Shown: positions 21,985 through 33,964 of the stretch, one piece after another
How positions within the stretch are numbered: position 1 is the stretch's first letter
Layout: each line of letters begins with the position of its first letter
Source: Acanthamoeba sp. SK_2022b
Lineage: Eukaryota > Discosea > Longamoebia > Acanthamoebidae
Assembly (NCBI GenBank): GCA_027943245.1
Contig: JANDJZ010000356.1
Location: 1 to 47,163, forward strand
Direction of reading: 5' to 3'
DNA: 47,163 bases
The notes under the pieces: model-generated
The model's input: the letters and a program-made list of their open reading frames with translations, nothing else
The model's database searches: none
Told to the model about the DNA's origin: nothing
Made by a program: the position numbers and the translations under genes

Positions 21985-22489
21985 GACTGGGGCAGAAAAG
22001 AAAGAGAGGCAGGATTTGGGGAGGGGTGTTCCCAACGATGAAGACAAGAAAGCGGAGAAGAGAAGGAGAGGAGGGGGGAAGTTTGAAGGCGGTTTCCCAC
22101 AGCTAGCGACCGACATAGGGCCACACACCGCCGCCGATGGCCTGTATACCACTTGCAGCAGAAGTGATCACCTCCTCCACCCGCCGGACCAGGGGAAGCG
22201 GCTGCGGTCACTCCACGTTGTGATATCGCGTTGGTGTGTCTCTGTCTGTACGTCGATGGTCATCGCCATTTGCACGGGGATACGCGCGTGAAAGATTCCC
22301 ATATCGAGCGCTCATCATCACCTCGCTCTCTTTGCTCGTTCGAATGATCGGCATCCATTGCGCCGTCTTGGCTGCCAATTCCCCCCCCCCCGATCAGGAT
22401 CAGATTTCCACATCGCCTCACAGGTAGGAGAGGGGCAAGTACCGAGAGAGGAGAATGTGGAGGAGCAGGGAGAGAGGCGGCCTTCCCCT
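21985..22489 (+). other. convergent intergenic region
   Basis: It lies between the stop codons of the LRR-GTPase gene (+) and UPF1 (-), so only 3' UTRs are expected. It contains a C10 run at 22381. No supported gene. Confidence 0.55.
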
Positions 22490-23914
22490 TTACTCGTAGA
22501 GCTGAGAGTTGAGGGAGCTGTACGTTCCGCCCACAGAAGGGTAGCCCTTCTGCGTACGACCGGCCCCATCCTGCGAGAAGTCGTCCTCCACGAACTGGAA
22601 GTCCTGCGACTGCGACGGCTGCGAGATGGGATAGCTCAACCTAATTCGACAACACAAACAAATTAGCAATGGGACTGCCGTGCACGTATAATAAATAGAA
22701 ATAAATAAATAAAAACCCAGGTACCCTCTGTCGGATTGCTGCGAGAAGGGAAGGGAGCTTTGCTGAGAGAGAGGCAGGGACTGGGTAAGCAGCGGCTGCG
22801 TGAGAGGACCCTGCGACGAGTAGGACAACCCAGCCTGCGTGCTGCTGTCACCGAAGCTCTCCCTGGGTCTCTCGACTGTGATCGCAGCACCACGCGGCGG
22901 GTGACCCATCAGACCTCGCTCGCCGCCCACCCACCAGGCTGAGCTCGCCCCTTCCCGACAATGCACGTACCTCTTTCCCTCCTCCCGCCTCGTGCGGCAG
23001 AACGGGGTGCGCCGCGAGTGCGCTGTTGTTGCTGCTGCTGCTGCTGAGCGTTCCAAACATCGGCGTGCCGGGCCTGCGCGGCGGGGGCCGAGCCAGGGTA
23101 GTACCCGGCCTGCGCAGGGAACCGTCCACGGCCAAGCGAAGCCACTGTGACCGCGGAGCAACACACAAGAGTGAGCCCATGGGCGACAGCAAAAGCGAAC
23201 CGCGGGCATATAGGCGGGTGGCAAGCGTACGGGGATCGGTGGAGGCGGGAGCGGGGAGAGAACGGTCGTAGACTGACGGGTCCTCGTCGGGCCGGAGGGC
23301 CGGGCCTAGGCCGGGAATGAACTTGCGGTCGTTGTAGTATTTGCGCGGCTTGGCGAACTGGACCATGGACTGCTTCAGGTTGTTGAGCGGACCCTCCACA
23401 AGGCATCCATTCTCCTTGAAGTGGACCAGCAGGTTGTTCCACAGCGGCTGCCTCGACAGCACCTTGGCATTACCCAGCACAACGACGCCGTACTTGGCAC
23501 GGGTGAGGGCCACGTTGAGACGGCGAGGATCGTTCAGGAAACCAATGCCCTGCGTTGTGGTTGGGTTGGGTTGGGTTGGGTTGGGTTGGGTTGGGTTGGG
23601 TTGGGTTGGGTTGGGTTGGGTTGGGTTGGGTTGGGTTGGGTTGGGTTGGGTTGGGTTGGAATTGTTGAACCCTTGTGTAAGCACACGCACGCACGCAACG
23701 GTGAGAGGAAGCAGTGTTGGTACCTGATGTTCGTTGGAGCGCACACAGGAGAGAATGATGAAGTCCTTCTCGCGACCCTGGAAGGAATCGACCGAAGCGA
23801 CTTCGATCTCCTTGTAAAGCTGAGAGCGTAGGGATCCGTTTCTCTGCATGTAGTTAACCAGATACGCCCTCTGGCCTTCGTACGGCGTAATCACGCCAAT
23901 CTGTTGTTCACACA

Positions 23915-23995
<81 letters not shown>

Positions 23996-26900
23996 GGGGG
24001 GGGAGAGGAGTCAGAACAGGGTTAGGCAGGCCACCGACCTAAGACTTGATGTGCAAAGGAAGTGAACCTGAGCAGAGGTGACACCGGCCTGGAGGAAGTG
24101 TGTCACAATCTTTTCGCATATGGCTGCCTCGTTCCTAGGAGGAAGCGCACGAGTCAGAGAGAGAACAGCCCGCACCAGGGGGAGTGGAGCGTGGATCAGC
24201 ACCTGTTGAGGTACGACGTGCCCGAGGACGAAATCTCCTCCTGTCCGAGGCAGTTGTAGAAGAACATGGGCTTGTTGGGCACCGGCCAGGGAAAGTCCAG
24301 CGCTCCCTGATTGCGCTCCGCAGCGGTGACGCCGTTTTGCAGCGTGCCCTCGTAGAAGGTGTTGGAGGGAAACTCCGAGAGGCACGGGTGCATGCGGTAC
24401 TGCACCTGCAGACGGATCGGACGCACGCCTGCGCCAATGTCAAGACAACGAGACCGGAGTGGTGAGAGCCGTGCCATGGGCGACCAAGGGACAGTGTTTT
24501 GGGTGGTGGGTGCCGGGGGGGGGAGAGCATACCCAGCATGATGAGACGTTCGAAGAGCGATTGGGAGAGGCCCGCGCGTGCGGCCTTCTTGCACATGATG
24601 ACAGGACCCAGCTGGCAGTGATCGCCCACAAAGATCACCTGCTTGGCGCCCAGCACCAACGGCAGCAGGCACTCGGGCTCGGTGGCCTGCGTCGACTCGT
24701 CGATCAACACTTGCCTGTTGCCAGGGCACCAACAGGCACGTTAGCGGCGGTGGTCTTGGGCTGGGCTGGGCTGGGAGAGCTGCAAAGGGGGAAAAACAAA
24801 CCTAAAGCGGAAGTTGGTCAGCCGAGGATCGCCGGCACCGACGCAAGTGCAGCAGATGACGTCGGCCGACTGGAGGATCTCGCGCTCCATGGACCGCTTC
24901 AGGGACTTGAATTTCTTCTCGTCGGCTGACGACAGTTCTCCCTGGTCGTCCTTCAGCTGCTGCAGCTTGGCCAGCTCGCCCTTGTCCTGTGTAACATGTG
25001 TGTGAGTCGAGCACATCCATGATGGGTTGGCGTTGTTAACACTGCCGACGTGTAAGCGGATTTTGCGCTCAGGGAGAAAATGTACGATGGAGCCGGAGGC
25101 GAGATGCTTGACGAGGTAGTGAAGAGTGAGGAACTCGACCGGCGAGGAGACAGCTTCGCGTGACTTGGCACAGAGACGCACGACCTTGAGCCCTGTGGCA
25201 TGGATTTTCTCTGTTCGTTCCAGGGAGGAAGCGTCAGCCCTGTGCATACTCGTGCCGGGGGGGGAGGAGGAGGAGGAGAAGCCGCGCACCGGTGAGCTGA
25301 TCGACGGCTACGTTGGAAGGAGCACAGACGAGGACCTGGCCCTGGTTCTGCTTGACCAGCTGATAGACCGTCGAGGCCGAGGTGACGGTCTTGCCAGTAC
25401 CGGGCGGGCCCTGGATCAGCGACAGCGGCTTCTGCAGCACGCTCTTCACGGCGGCCACTTGGGAGTGGTTGAGTTCGGGAAGGCCGGGAGCGGAGAAGCG
25501 CTTGGGGAGGGTGACGCGGAAGGTCTGCTCCTCCACTTCGTGTCCAAGGAAGCGGTGGTAGAGGTAGCCCGAGAGCGAGGTATCATCGACGGCGAACGTC
25601 TTCATGGCATTCTGCATGCGATCGAACGATGTCGCCTTCCACACAAAATCGACCGAGAAGCCGTGCGCCAGATCGATAGGTGCTCCGACGTTGGAGCGCA
25701 GCTCGAGCGCCACCTCTTCGTTGTTGGTAAGCCTCACAACGTGGCCCACGCAGTTCCACGCCGCGTGGCTGCCGTCACCTGGATGACGCAGTCTGAGTTC
25801 ATCGCCGGGCACCAACCGAAGCTCGTTGTCGGATTTCGGGAACAGGAAGTAGGCCACGCGCTTCTTGTTCAAACCCATGTCCCACCGTATCGACACTCCC
25901 TCCTGGCCACACGATGATCATCAAGGCAAGGGCCGACGATGCCCCCAGAATCCACCCGTCAGTGATCTCCCACGGGTGCAGGTCCTAAGAAGAGAAGAGG
26001 CGAGGGGGGGAGCGCCATACCTGCGTCTGCGATTCCTTCATCCTCTTGTCATACTCTGCCTCCAGCTTGACCAGTGGCCCGAATATGTTCTGCGGTGACG
26101 AGTGGATTGATTGGAGGAGAAATGAGAACAAAGTCGAACCGAGAGTGGAAAACGTGGGGGGAGGGGGGAGGAGTGAGCATGTGCCGTGCCTGGTACTGGT
26201 AGGCGTCCTCGTATCGCAGCAGGACGGGGTTGGGTTCGTCATCCACGCCGGGCTTCTGGAGGTCCTCGACCACCGCTTCGGGGTTGGCCCTCCAGAGCTC
26301 CTCGAGCTTGTTGATCTGCTGCGCCGACACTTGCCGAGCCCTCAGCTGCTCCTGTTCGGACGGCATCTGGACTCACAGCACAGACCACCACCACCAAACA
26401 GTCGAGTGAGTGCCCAGCTGCGCCTCACCCTTCTTGAGGTGTGCGTGTAGTTGAACGGAGGCCTCCGGATGAAGCACCTTGACAAGCCACGGGAGAAAGC
26501 AGCGATCGTCGATGAGAGGCAGCCATTGCGGAAGGTCCCAGTTCATATCCTTCAGCCCGGTCGCGTTGGCGCATGGGTCGCGACAGAGGAGCACCACCAC
26601 GGACTCGGTCTTGGCGGGTATGAACCCCAGCAGGAAGACGTTCTTGCAACCGCAGTTGTAGCACTCGAGGATCGTGTCGCCCAGCGGACTGTCGGCGTGC
26701 AGGCACACTTCCTTGTGCTTGGCCCGCACCAGGTGGTTGATGATGTGCGAGCCGCTTGTGCTGCCGCGCCCATTGCAAAACCACTTGCGACACGATGGCA
26801 CATTGCACCGCACCACACACGCCGGGTTGTGCACGCCACAATAACTGCGTACGATCATGTACGGAACCAAAGAGAGAGAGAAAGAGAAAGATTAGAAGAA

Positions 26901-27553
26901 GGGAGGCGAAGGGGAAAAGAAAGGCTCACGCAGCGCTCAAGTGCGGAGTGGCAGTTTAAATCACAGCCCATCCATGTACCATTTGATTACCCCTCGAGAG
27001 TTAAATTTGGGACAAGGAATTGAGGAGAGAGGCAGGCATACCTGCACGCATGCGGCGGAAGCTTCTTGTTGGAATCATCGCCTGCAAGATCGTCTTCTTC
27101 AAAGGCCTCCTCGAATTGGAGGTCTCGGAGCGCGTCCGCGGCCGTGTCGACGTCATGCGGGAGCATCATCCCGCCATGTCCACCACCACCACCACCACCA
27201 CCACCATGGTGCGAATGAAGATGTTGTTGCGAGGCAAGATGCTGGGTGCCATCGTTGTGCAGAGAAGAAGCAAGAGATGAAGAGGAGAAGGGGTAGGTGG
27301 AGGAAACAGATGAAAGTTGCGACTGCGATCCATCATCGCCAAGCACCGAGGCCTGTGAAGCTGTGGCCGAAGTATTCGTGAACTCAGGATAATCGTATTC
27401 CGATCCTTGAGTGGGGATTTCAAGAAAAGAGAAGTCTTGACTGCTCTCCTCCCCTTCAACAAGAGAATCGGCCGTCTGCGTTGCGCCACCGGGTCCTCCA
27501 AATGCAGCCATAGCGTACACTGAATCGTGTGGTCGACCTGATCTAGCGCTCAT
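22490..27553 (-). CDS. UPF1: UPF1/RENT1 RNA helicase of nonsense-mediated decay
   Basis: The complete gene starts at the ATG at 27553 ([20 protein letters not shown]). A Ser/Gln/Gly-rich N-terminus is followed by the Cys-His domain that binds UPF2: [52 protein letters not shown]. Next come [37 protein letters not shown] and the superfamily 1 helicase motifs: motif [12 protein letters not shown], Ia [81 protein letters not shown] and [18 protein letters not shown]. The C-terminal tail has SQ/TQ dipeptides ([15 protein letters not shown]), the substrate sites of SMG1-type kinases. UPF1 unwinds RNA with ATP and recruits decay factors. About 14 introns interrupt it; one carries a (TTGGG)n array and another (CA)n(GA)n. 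Confidence 0.96.
23561..23660 (+). repeat. (TTGGG)n pentanucleotide array in a UPF1 intron
   Basis: About 20 near-perfect TTGGG units, G-rich on the + strand and so CCCAA-rich in the UPF1 pre-mRNA. It lies between the exon ending VRSNEHQ and the exon starting [10 protein letters not shown]. Confidence 0.95.
23913..23998 (+). repeat. (CA)n(GA)n compound microsatellite in a UPF1 intron
   Basis: About 32 CA units followed by about 8 GA units and a G run, just upstream (minus strand) of the exon beginning [11 protein letters not shown]. Confidence 0.9.
27181..27206 (-). repeat. coding GGT/CCA repeat (poly-Gly) in the UPF1 N-terminus
   Basis: A CCACCACCA run on the + strand encodes nine consecutive Gly within the sequence [14 protein letters not shown] on the minus strand, a disordered segment before the Cys-His domain. 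Confidence 0.85.
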
Positions 27554-27636
27554 CCTGATCTTTTGCGAAGGTGATTGAAAAAAAAAAGGAAAAAGAAAAA
27601 TTTGGAAAAAGAAAAAGGTAAGAACGCCACTTCGCG

Positions 27637-27716
27637 GCTGGCGACTGGCGACTGGCGACTGGCGACTGGCGACTGGCGACTGGCGACTGGCGACTGGCGA
27701 TTGGCGATTGGCGACC
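27637..27716 (+). repeat. 7-bp minisatellite (CTGGCGA)n upstream of UPF1
   Basis: About 11 copies of CTGGCGA, the last ones with GA-to-TT changes (TTGGCGA), fill much of the 190 bp between the UPF1 start codon and the ABHD stop codon. An A/G-rich strip (27575-27617) lies between it and the UPF1 ATG. Confidence 0.9.
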
Positions 27717-27744
27717 TGCGACTTTGTGATAATCCTCAAACGTG

Positions 27745-29343
27745 TTATTGCGCAGCTTGTTCTGGCTTGACAAGGGCGTGGATGAACTCGGCTACCACGC
27801 GATCGGCCCAAGACAACTTGTTCCCGATGGGCAACCAGCCTTCAGGAAAACCAACATGTCCTGCACATACACACACCACCAGGTGGCAGTATGAGTACAC
27901 ACCCCCTACCGCACTCATGCAACAAACGGCCGTACCTCCGTAGGGAACGGTGGCGAGAATGGTGTTTGAGTTCTTCTCGGCTTCCTCTCGGGGTCGGTCC
28001 AGAGCCGCAGCCGGAACAATCGGATCGTCCATGGCGTGGAGGATAAGTGTAGGCACTGCAACATCTGCGTGTTGTAGCAAATTTTCACATGCGTGTGAGG
28101 CGGAGAAACCGGACTGATCGAATTATTCGAACATGCTCAGCACGAAGAAGGGTCGAAGGTGTACTCTGAATATAGTTCACCGAGGAGGCAGCGTCATAGT
28201 ATTCATCGACCGTCGCGTAGCCGAAGATCTGGCAACAGAATAAACACAAACAACAGGTTTGTCAACGAACACATCAGCTCTAGTGGGCTAGACGGAAGGT
28301 CTTGTACCTTACACGTGAAATGGCGGTCGAATTCGCGCAGACGCCAACACTAAAATTAAAGAGAGAGAGAGAGAGAGAGAGACAGAACTGAGATAACGAT
28401 TACAATTCGCACAGCGTCCTTTAGGGACAGGGGTTAACGTAGGATACCTGATTGATAGCCTCCAGCTCTAATTCTTCGTGCTGCGCAAAGATGTGAGCAT
28501 GGCGCGAGAGCGTTCTGATGCAGCCCTACACCACCACAATAATAATAATCGTAATAATAAAATAACAACAAAATATCAAGTTAGCATATATGTAGGCAGG
28601 TTAAATGTGGGAGGCCGGCACCTTGGTCAGTACAGCGTTGTAGAGGGGCATCGTTTCCAGATGGATCGAGGAAGCCTGTAGGAGCAGAGAAGCGGTGCAG
28701 CTGCTTTGTAAGTGCTATGCACAAGGAGTGAGGCATTAAAAGTTACTAGAGTCACCTTGAAGTCCAGAGGATTCGAGACAGAAATGGCGCCATTGAGGGG
28801 TACATTCTCTCCCTCTGCACATGTGAATATAGAATGAGCAAGATCCTCTCAACGGAGGACAGTTGTAAGTCCAGTACCTTCGCCCACATACTTGAGCATG
28901 ATGTTGGCTCCCAAGCTGTAGCCAAGAGCAATCAGTGGCGCCTCATTCTGTAAGCCGGGCCAAGACCCAGAAGAAGGTTGGTGGCTCAAACAGGCACAAG
29001 AAAAAAAGGGGGGAAGGAGGAGGAAGACTTGTCGTTGGGACGGTGCGCCGTCGTACCCCGATAATATTGCGCACGTGGCGAATGGCCACTCGTGCGTCCT
29101 CCGTATAAGCACCGCAGTAGCCCTTCGGAGTCTGCAGGGAAAGATTGAATATAAGCAGACGGAGAAGAGAGAGAGAGAGAGAGAGAGCGAGCGCTGCGCG
29201 TCTCTTCGCCGAGTGACCAAGGCCGTCGCACCAGCAGTTCAGAACCACCGGCTCCTCGGTTGTTCATGACCACAACTCGGATTTTATCTCGGCCCAGTTG
29301 GTTTTGGATCGCAGTGATCACATGCCGCACGTACCTATTTATC

Positions 29344-29390
<47 letters not shown>

Positions 29391-30334
29391 TGTCGTATAT
29401 AGAATTAGACAGAAATAGGCAAGTTAAGAAATGTACACGTGGCCACTCACCACTAGTGCAAGGAGAGCAGTCAAAAACGTACACAGAGCTGCTTCCACCG
29501 TTGAGTCCATGAAAGATGATCACGGTGGGCCTGTTTAAAGACCCTACATTGTCAGCATCATTTTCGTCAACTACCCAGTCGAGACAGAGCTGGCCGCCAT
29601 CGTCCACGCTGAGCGTGTCCCTGTGGTAAGATGATTCAATACCGTAAGAGAGCCAACCAAATGAACCAAATGCACACCAAGCTCTTTTTCTACCTGCGAT
29701 AGTGGATGGTAGGCAGGCTACGGAAATAAGTGCCGGCTACAGTGGCAATGTGCGTAGTATAGAAGAAGAAGCTAAACATGGAAGAAGAAGAGAGGCCAAG
29801 CGTGAGTAATGAACAACAAGCAACGTATTTCGTGATCTGGCTGGGATCCCAACTCTGAACAAAGGAGAGCACCTAGGCCAATACTTCTCCGTCAGCACAG
29901 AACAGGCGCGGAGTACGGCTTCGTTCCTACCATGCGACACACACACACACACCGCGTCAGCTGTATTTGCTCGTTAAAGATATTAATAACTTAATTTGTT
30001 TTTGCTATTGATTATTTATTTATTTATTTATTTCAATGATTGATTATTAAATTAATTATTCTCATAAATTTGGATATAGAGAGAGAAAAAAAATAAAATG
30101 CTGTAAATCAATAAAGCGTGAGGGTAAAAACCGTGTGTTACGCTGGTAGGATAGGCGTGGCCTTTGTACGGCTCGCCGGAAGTACACCAAAGTGTACCAC
30201 AGGCTGTGGGCACCTGCAAGGGCGGCCCCGCACAAAAGCAGCTTGCCCACGGTCGACTTTGGAAGCCAAGCGGACAATTTGCCAGAGATGAGGCCCAACT
30301 TGATGGCGGCAATATAAGATTTGGTGATCTCCAT
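27745..30334 (-). CDS. ABHD1/3-type (YheT/EMB8-like) alpha/beta hydrolase
   Basis: It starts at the ATG at 30334 (MEITKSYIAAIKLGLISGKL), followed by a membrane helix (VGKLLLCGAALAGAHSLWYT) and RRAVQRPRLSYQR. Later exons give AVLRACSVLTEKYWP, the family's 'LxEKYxPT' motif, and RPTVIIFHGLNGGS, the oxyanion-side HGLxGG. Then come VVVMNNRGAGGSELL, YTEDARVAIRHVRNIIG, the nucleophile elbow ALGYSLGANIMLKYVGEG (Ser), VPTLILHAMDDPIVP (Asp) and, after the last intron, a GGHVGF His. The Ser-Asp-His triad is complete. ABHD1/3 relatives are membrane-bound lipid esterases or phospholipases; the substrate here is unknown. The gene is cut into at least ten small exons, several under 70 nt, and one intron has (GT)n at 29345-29390. 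Confidence 0.85.
29345..29390 (+). repeat. (GT)n microsatellite in an ABHD-gene intron
   Basis: About 22 GT units beside the YVRHVITAIQNQLGRD-coding exon. Confidence 0.9.
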
Positions 30335-30904
30335 GCTGCTGCTTTGTGCAGAGCTTTGGGAAAAGATCTTTGTGGGCTGACCACCGGAGTGAGCTGTTTT
30401 CAGCCCTTCGCCTGTGGCCCGAACCTTGCTTTTTCCCACCCGGAAACTTTCCCGTGGGGAGTTTCTCTCCTTCTTGAAATGCGCCTTAGTATATTTTCCT
30501 GTGTTGGGCACAAGGAAAACCACCACCAGCCTGATCGCGACGTTCTTGGGTGGGCACGGGTGGGACGTCGTGGAAGAGGGTTGTGGTGTAGTTTAAAAGT
30601 CCCCCCAGGCACATTGGGCTCTGCCATGCCAAGCCCCGGAAATCTGATCACCGAACCGTTAGGCACAGCTTTGTGGGGGGGGGCGCGGAAAGAAGAGGCT
30701 AGCTACCAAAGACATGGGTAGGGTCAGCAAGAGGCGAAAGCGGCGAGCGCGGTTTCGGCGGAAAAGTAGAGTTGCCCCCTGTGCGCACAGGCAGCTGGCT
30801 GTGAGGTCGGTCTTCCGTTAGCTGCGACCGCACAAGTGGCTCCTGCCTTGTCGGTGGATGTAGCGCCATAAGACCTGATCGGGAGAAACGAGGGTGGTGT
30901 TAAA
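30335..30904 (+). other. intergenic region, no supported gene
   Basis: It lies between the ABHD gene start and the 3' end of the GT77 gene (both minus). A short ORF at 30714-30821 (+) would encode a 35-residue Arg/Lys-rich peptide starting MGRVSKRRKRRARFRRKSR. It has no partner exon I can identify and is probably chance. A G9 run lies at 30674. Confidence 0.45.
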
Positions 30905-32822
30905 AATTGAGTAGGCTGGGGTCCACCATGTCAATCTCGCCCGTGGGGTGGCGCACCGATTTCTGCGGTGAAGGCCAGCCACCAGATATACCACTGGCGA
31001 GGGAGGGCCTCCTTGTCCTTTCCCACGGCTGCTGCTAACGTGTAAATTCGATTATAGTTGAAGCCGGCTATCTTGGGAAACACGCCGGGCAGCCGGGTGG
31101 TTCGCCACTTCACCACCTGCCGGGTGGTTCCCCGACGACCCCACCGCCCGAGATAGCGTGGTTAGGAAGCCCAAAGGGAAATCCCAATCAAGCCGATTCT
31201 CATACCCAAGCTCTAAAATCTCGCCACGGACGAGAAAAGAAGAGCGTGGCGTGATAGCCCACATTCTGGGAGTAGAACGGAAGATGCCAAGTCTTGTTCA
31301 AGGGCAGATAACCGTTGTGCTCCTGGCAGGCAGCCCCGTAGAGGAAAGCTCAAGTAAGTGTGGCCGCCAGGTGATGCAGAGCGATACGGACATGGAGGAG
31401 GGAGGTGGAACCTCTTGGCGTGCGATGACTGCGTCGTTGCGTTCCAGTACTACCCCGAAGAGTCGAGGGTCGAACCTGTCGAGGTTGCAATAGTAGGTAC
31501 CCACAGCGTATCGCACCCAGCCCCACCATTGTGGCGACACCACCACGTGGTCGTCGATCATGACGGCTGCCTCCTCGTTGGAATCCGCGTCCCACGCCTC
31601 AAGCCTGTTCTCGACGCTGGTGTGCCCCTCATTTCCTTCTGTACTGATGCTGGTCCGCGCGTGCACCAATCGGATCTGACCCATGGTCCATCCATTCTTG
31701 AGCCTGGCTAACGCACGCCTATATATAGCGTTTATGGCAGTACTGATATCGGATGCTCCTTGGCTGCCGTCGCTCGCCACCATTCCATGAGCGGATGGCG
31801 GATAGTGGAGCTCAACGTCAATTCTCTTCTCCCGATGGTGCTCATGGACGGAGGTGTAGTCGGCTTCCAGTAAAGAGGTCACTAAAGTGTTGAGGTGTCC
31901 TTCGAGGTGCGTGGGCGTGACGCGTGAAGAGGGCAGGATCTTGATAGTTATCACCAGCTCGTGAAGCCGTGGAGGAGGTGTCACGATGTTGGCCGAGCCA
32001 CTCGTTCTGGTGTGCATGTACTCGCACGTGGGTCCGTTGGCGGTTTCATTCCAGCCTGACTGCAGCAACCACAGGTTGCTCTCTTTGAGTCTCTGCAGCT
32101 TGCGATCCCTTCCTATAGGAGAGATCCGAAGCCTTCTCATCAGATTGATGCTCCTCCGTGCAGGGTGTGGGTATCGCTGATCGAACCTACGATCCAGTTG
32201 TTGTGGATCTGCACCGGCAGTTTGTAGTTGAGGCTGATCTCTGGGTGCCAGTACAATCCGCCATGGATAAAAAGCTCACGGTTTAAGTAGTGCTCTGTCC
32301 GGAAAGACCGAACATAGTAAACCTGGTTGCAATGTGCTGTGAAATGCAACAACATCAGCACCTAGTAAGCGTACTGGTTAGATTAGCCGTGTCGCTGAAA
32401 TCGTTGAAGATACGCTGTTCCGTGTGTCGCTCTGACGGAGCACGCTCCCTGGTCTTGTGGGAAATGGGAGGGTTGATCTCTCAGGCGTATGAAAAGTGAG
32501 ATGGGCTAAGGTTTACCCGGATTGAATGTTCAATGCGTACATCCTCCCAAACCTGCAGGAGCTTGGGCGTCGGGTTGAGATAGACGAATCCCAAACAGAC
32601 CTGTGGCTTGGCCATTCCTGTCCAGCGCACACCGCGCAGCAATCAGTAAAATGCGCATCATTTATGCGTGCACGGAGTGTGCCATTTACCGTCGTCCTGG
32701 GTGTGAAGGTCTGCGGCACAGTTTGGATCTATGAAGTCGAATGGATCTGCAGTCCATACCTGATCGACATCGAACAGCAACACACGGTAGTCATGCTCGA
32801 GTAGAAATTTGACATAAAGAAG

Positions 32823-32902
<80 letters not shown>

Positions 32903-33964
32903 GTCGAAAATTCGATGGATGAGGTTTGACGTCACACCAGCCACGCACCTGATATGCATGAGCGCCTGATATGCGCTGGTTCCATAGCGCAAGAATTGGC
33001 CATCGCCGAATGTATGAGCGGCCATGTAGACCACTGGCACCTGATCACGGAGGGAGAATTTTAGGTCGACTCTGTACGTGAGAAGAGCAAGAGGAAGAGA
33101 GGTCTCGGGGAAGGGAAAGCGCACATCCGCAGCTTTGAGAGACCGATAGCTATTCTCGTCGCTAGCGAGGATGACGTAGGTCGAAAAGTTGAATTGTCGA
33201 ACCGAGCATATCCAGTTGTACGCAAAATCCAACATGCCTTGGCTCACCTGGGGAGCACCATGAAAACGCCACGTGGGACTGGTTTAAGGAAATCGTGCGG
33301 ACTCCGCATACCACCCCATCTTCGTCGCTGTCCGTCAAATAACTAACAAAAAAAGCATGTAGGTACAATGGAAATAGCAATCTCTTGGTGAGGCCGGAGA
33401 CGACGCCTTTGATTAACAAGTCGCATCAGCTCCTTCGCCTCTTCACTGTCCCCTAAGAGATGGCCGAGGAGAGAGAGCAGTAAATTAGAACGGGAGGAGA
33501 TCGAACAGACAGTTGTCATCTCGTACCCTGAATGGCGGTTGGGAAGGAACCATCCGCGTTGAGCAAAGGCAAAAGGTCTTCGTTGGGGGAGGGAGCGGCG
33601 TTGGAGCGAGAGCGAGAACGACGTTGGCCTCGGCCTGGGCCATGTTTGTCTGGGATCACTTGGTTGCTTGGCGTATTGGGCGAAGCGGGCAGCCCCAGCC
33701 CGTTGCTGGTTTGGCGCGAGCTAAGTGCTTGAGATTCCTCTACTCGGGACATGACCGCTCCTGCTCGGTGTCCGTAATTGTGAATGTGAATAATAATTAA
33801 TAAATTATAACAGAAAGCGCAGTAAGCTCGTTAAGATGGGGGGGGGGGACAATGAAGACGGTACGCACCATAGAAGAAGATATTGAAGCAGGCACAGAGA
33901 GACGCTGCCAAGAAGAAGCCCAGAGGCAGCAGAAGGCGCCCGCCAGCACACTTCCAAACGGCAT
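30905..33964 (-). CDS. type II membrane glycosyltransferase: GT77 domain plus a second GT-A domain
   Basis: The ATG at 33964 gives MPFGSVLAGAFCCLWASSW, a signal anchor, then a Ser/Pro/Arg-rich stem. The GT77 (Nucleotid_trans) domain follows: MLDFAYNWICSVRQFNFSTY, VILASDENSYRSL, then LLYVKFLLEHDYRVLLFDVD with its DxD, QVWTADPFDFI, LHTQDDGKWHTPC, LGFVYLNPTPKLLQVWEDVR and LPVQIHNNWIVG. After RLKESNLWLLQSGW a second GT-A domain begins: LHELVITIKILPSSRV, LKNGWTMGQIRLVHARTSIS, AAVMIDDHVVVSPQWWGWVR (DxD-like), RFDPRLFGVVLERND and, past a splice, QNVGYHATLFFSRPWRDFRA. The end near 30905-30931 is uncertain. GT77 enzymes transfer galactose, xylose or arabinose in plants and Dictyostelium. Two catalytic modules in one chain suggest stepwise addition in the Golgi (inferred). 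Confidence 0.75.
32823..32888 (+). repeat. (TG)n(AG)n microsatellite in a GT77-gene intron
   Basis: About 32 TG units then a short AG run, just before (minus strand) the exon encoding LLYVKFLLEHDYRV. Confidence 0.9.

Noticed and set aside
23470..23746. NPTQPNPTQ repeat protein on the minus strand.
   Set aside because: It is the CCCAA array in a UPF1 intron; UPF1 conservation breaks exactly at its edges.
27575..27811. Repeat protein with SRQSPVA units upstream of UPF1.
   Set aside because: It is the 7-bp minisatellite read through; there is no start and it overlaps the intergenic gap.
30714..30821. 35-residue Arg/Lys-rich ORF resembling a ribosomal or nuclear targeting peptide.
   Set aside because: Too short, with no recognisable partner exon or family; kept only as a note in the intergenic entry.
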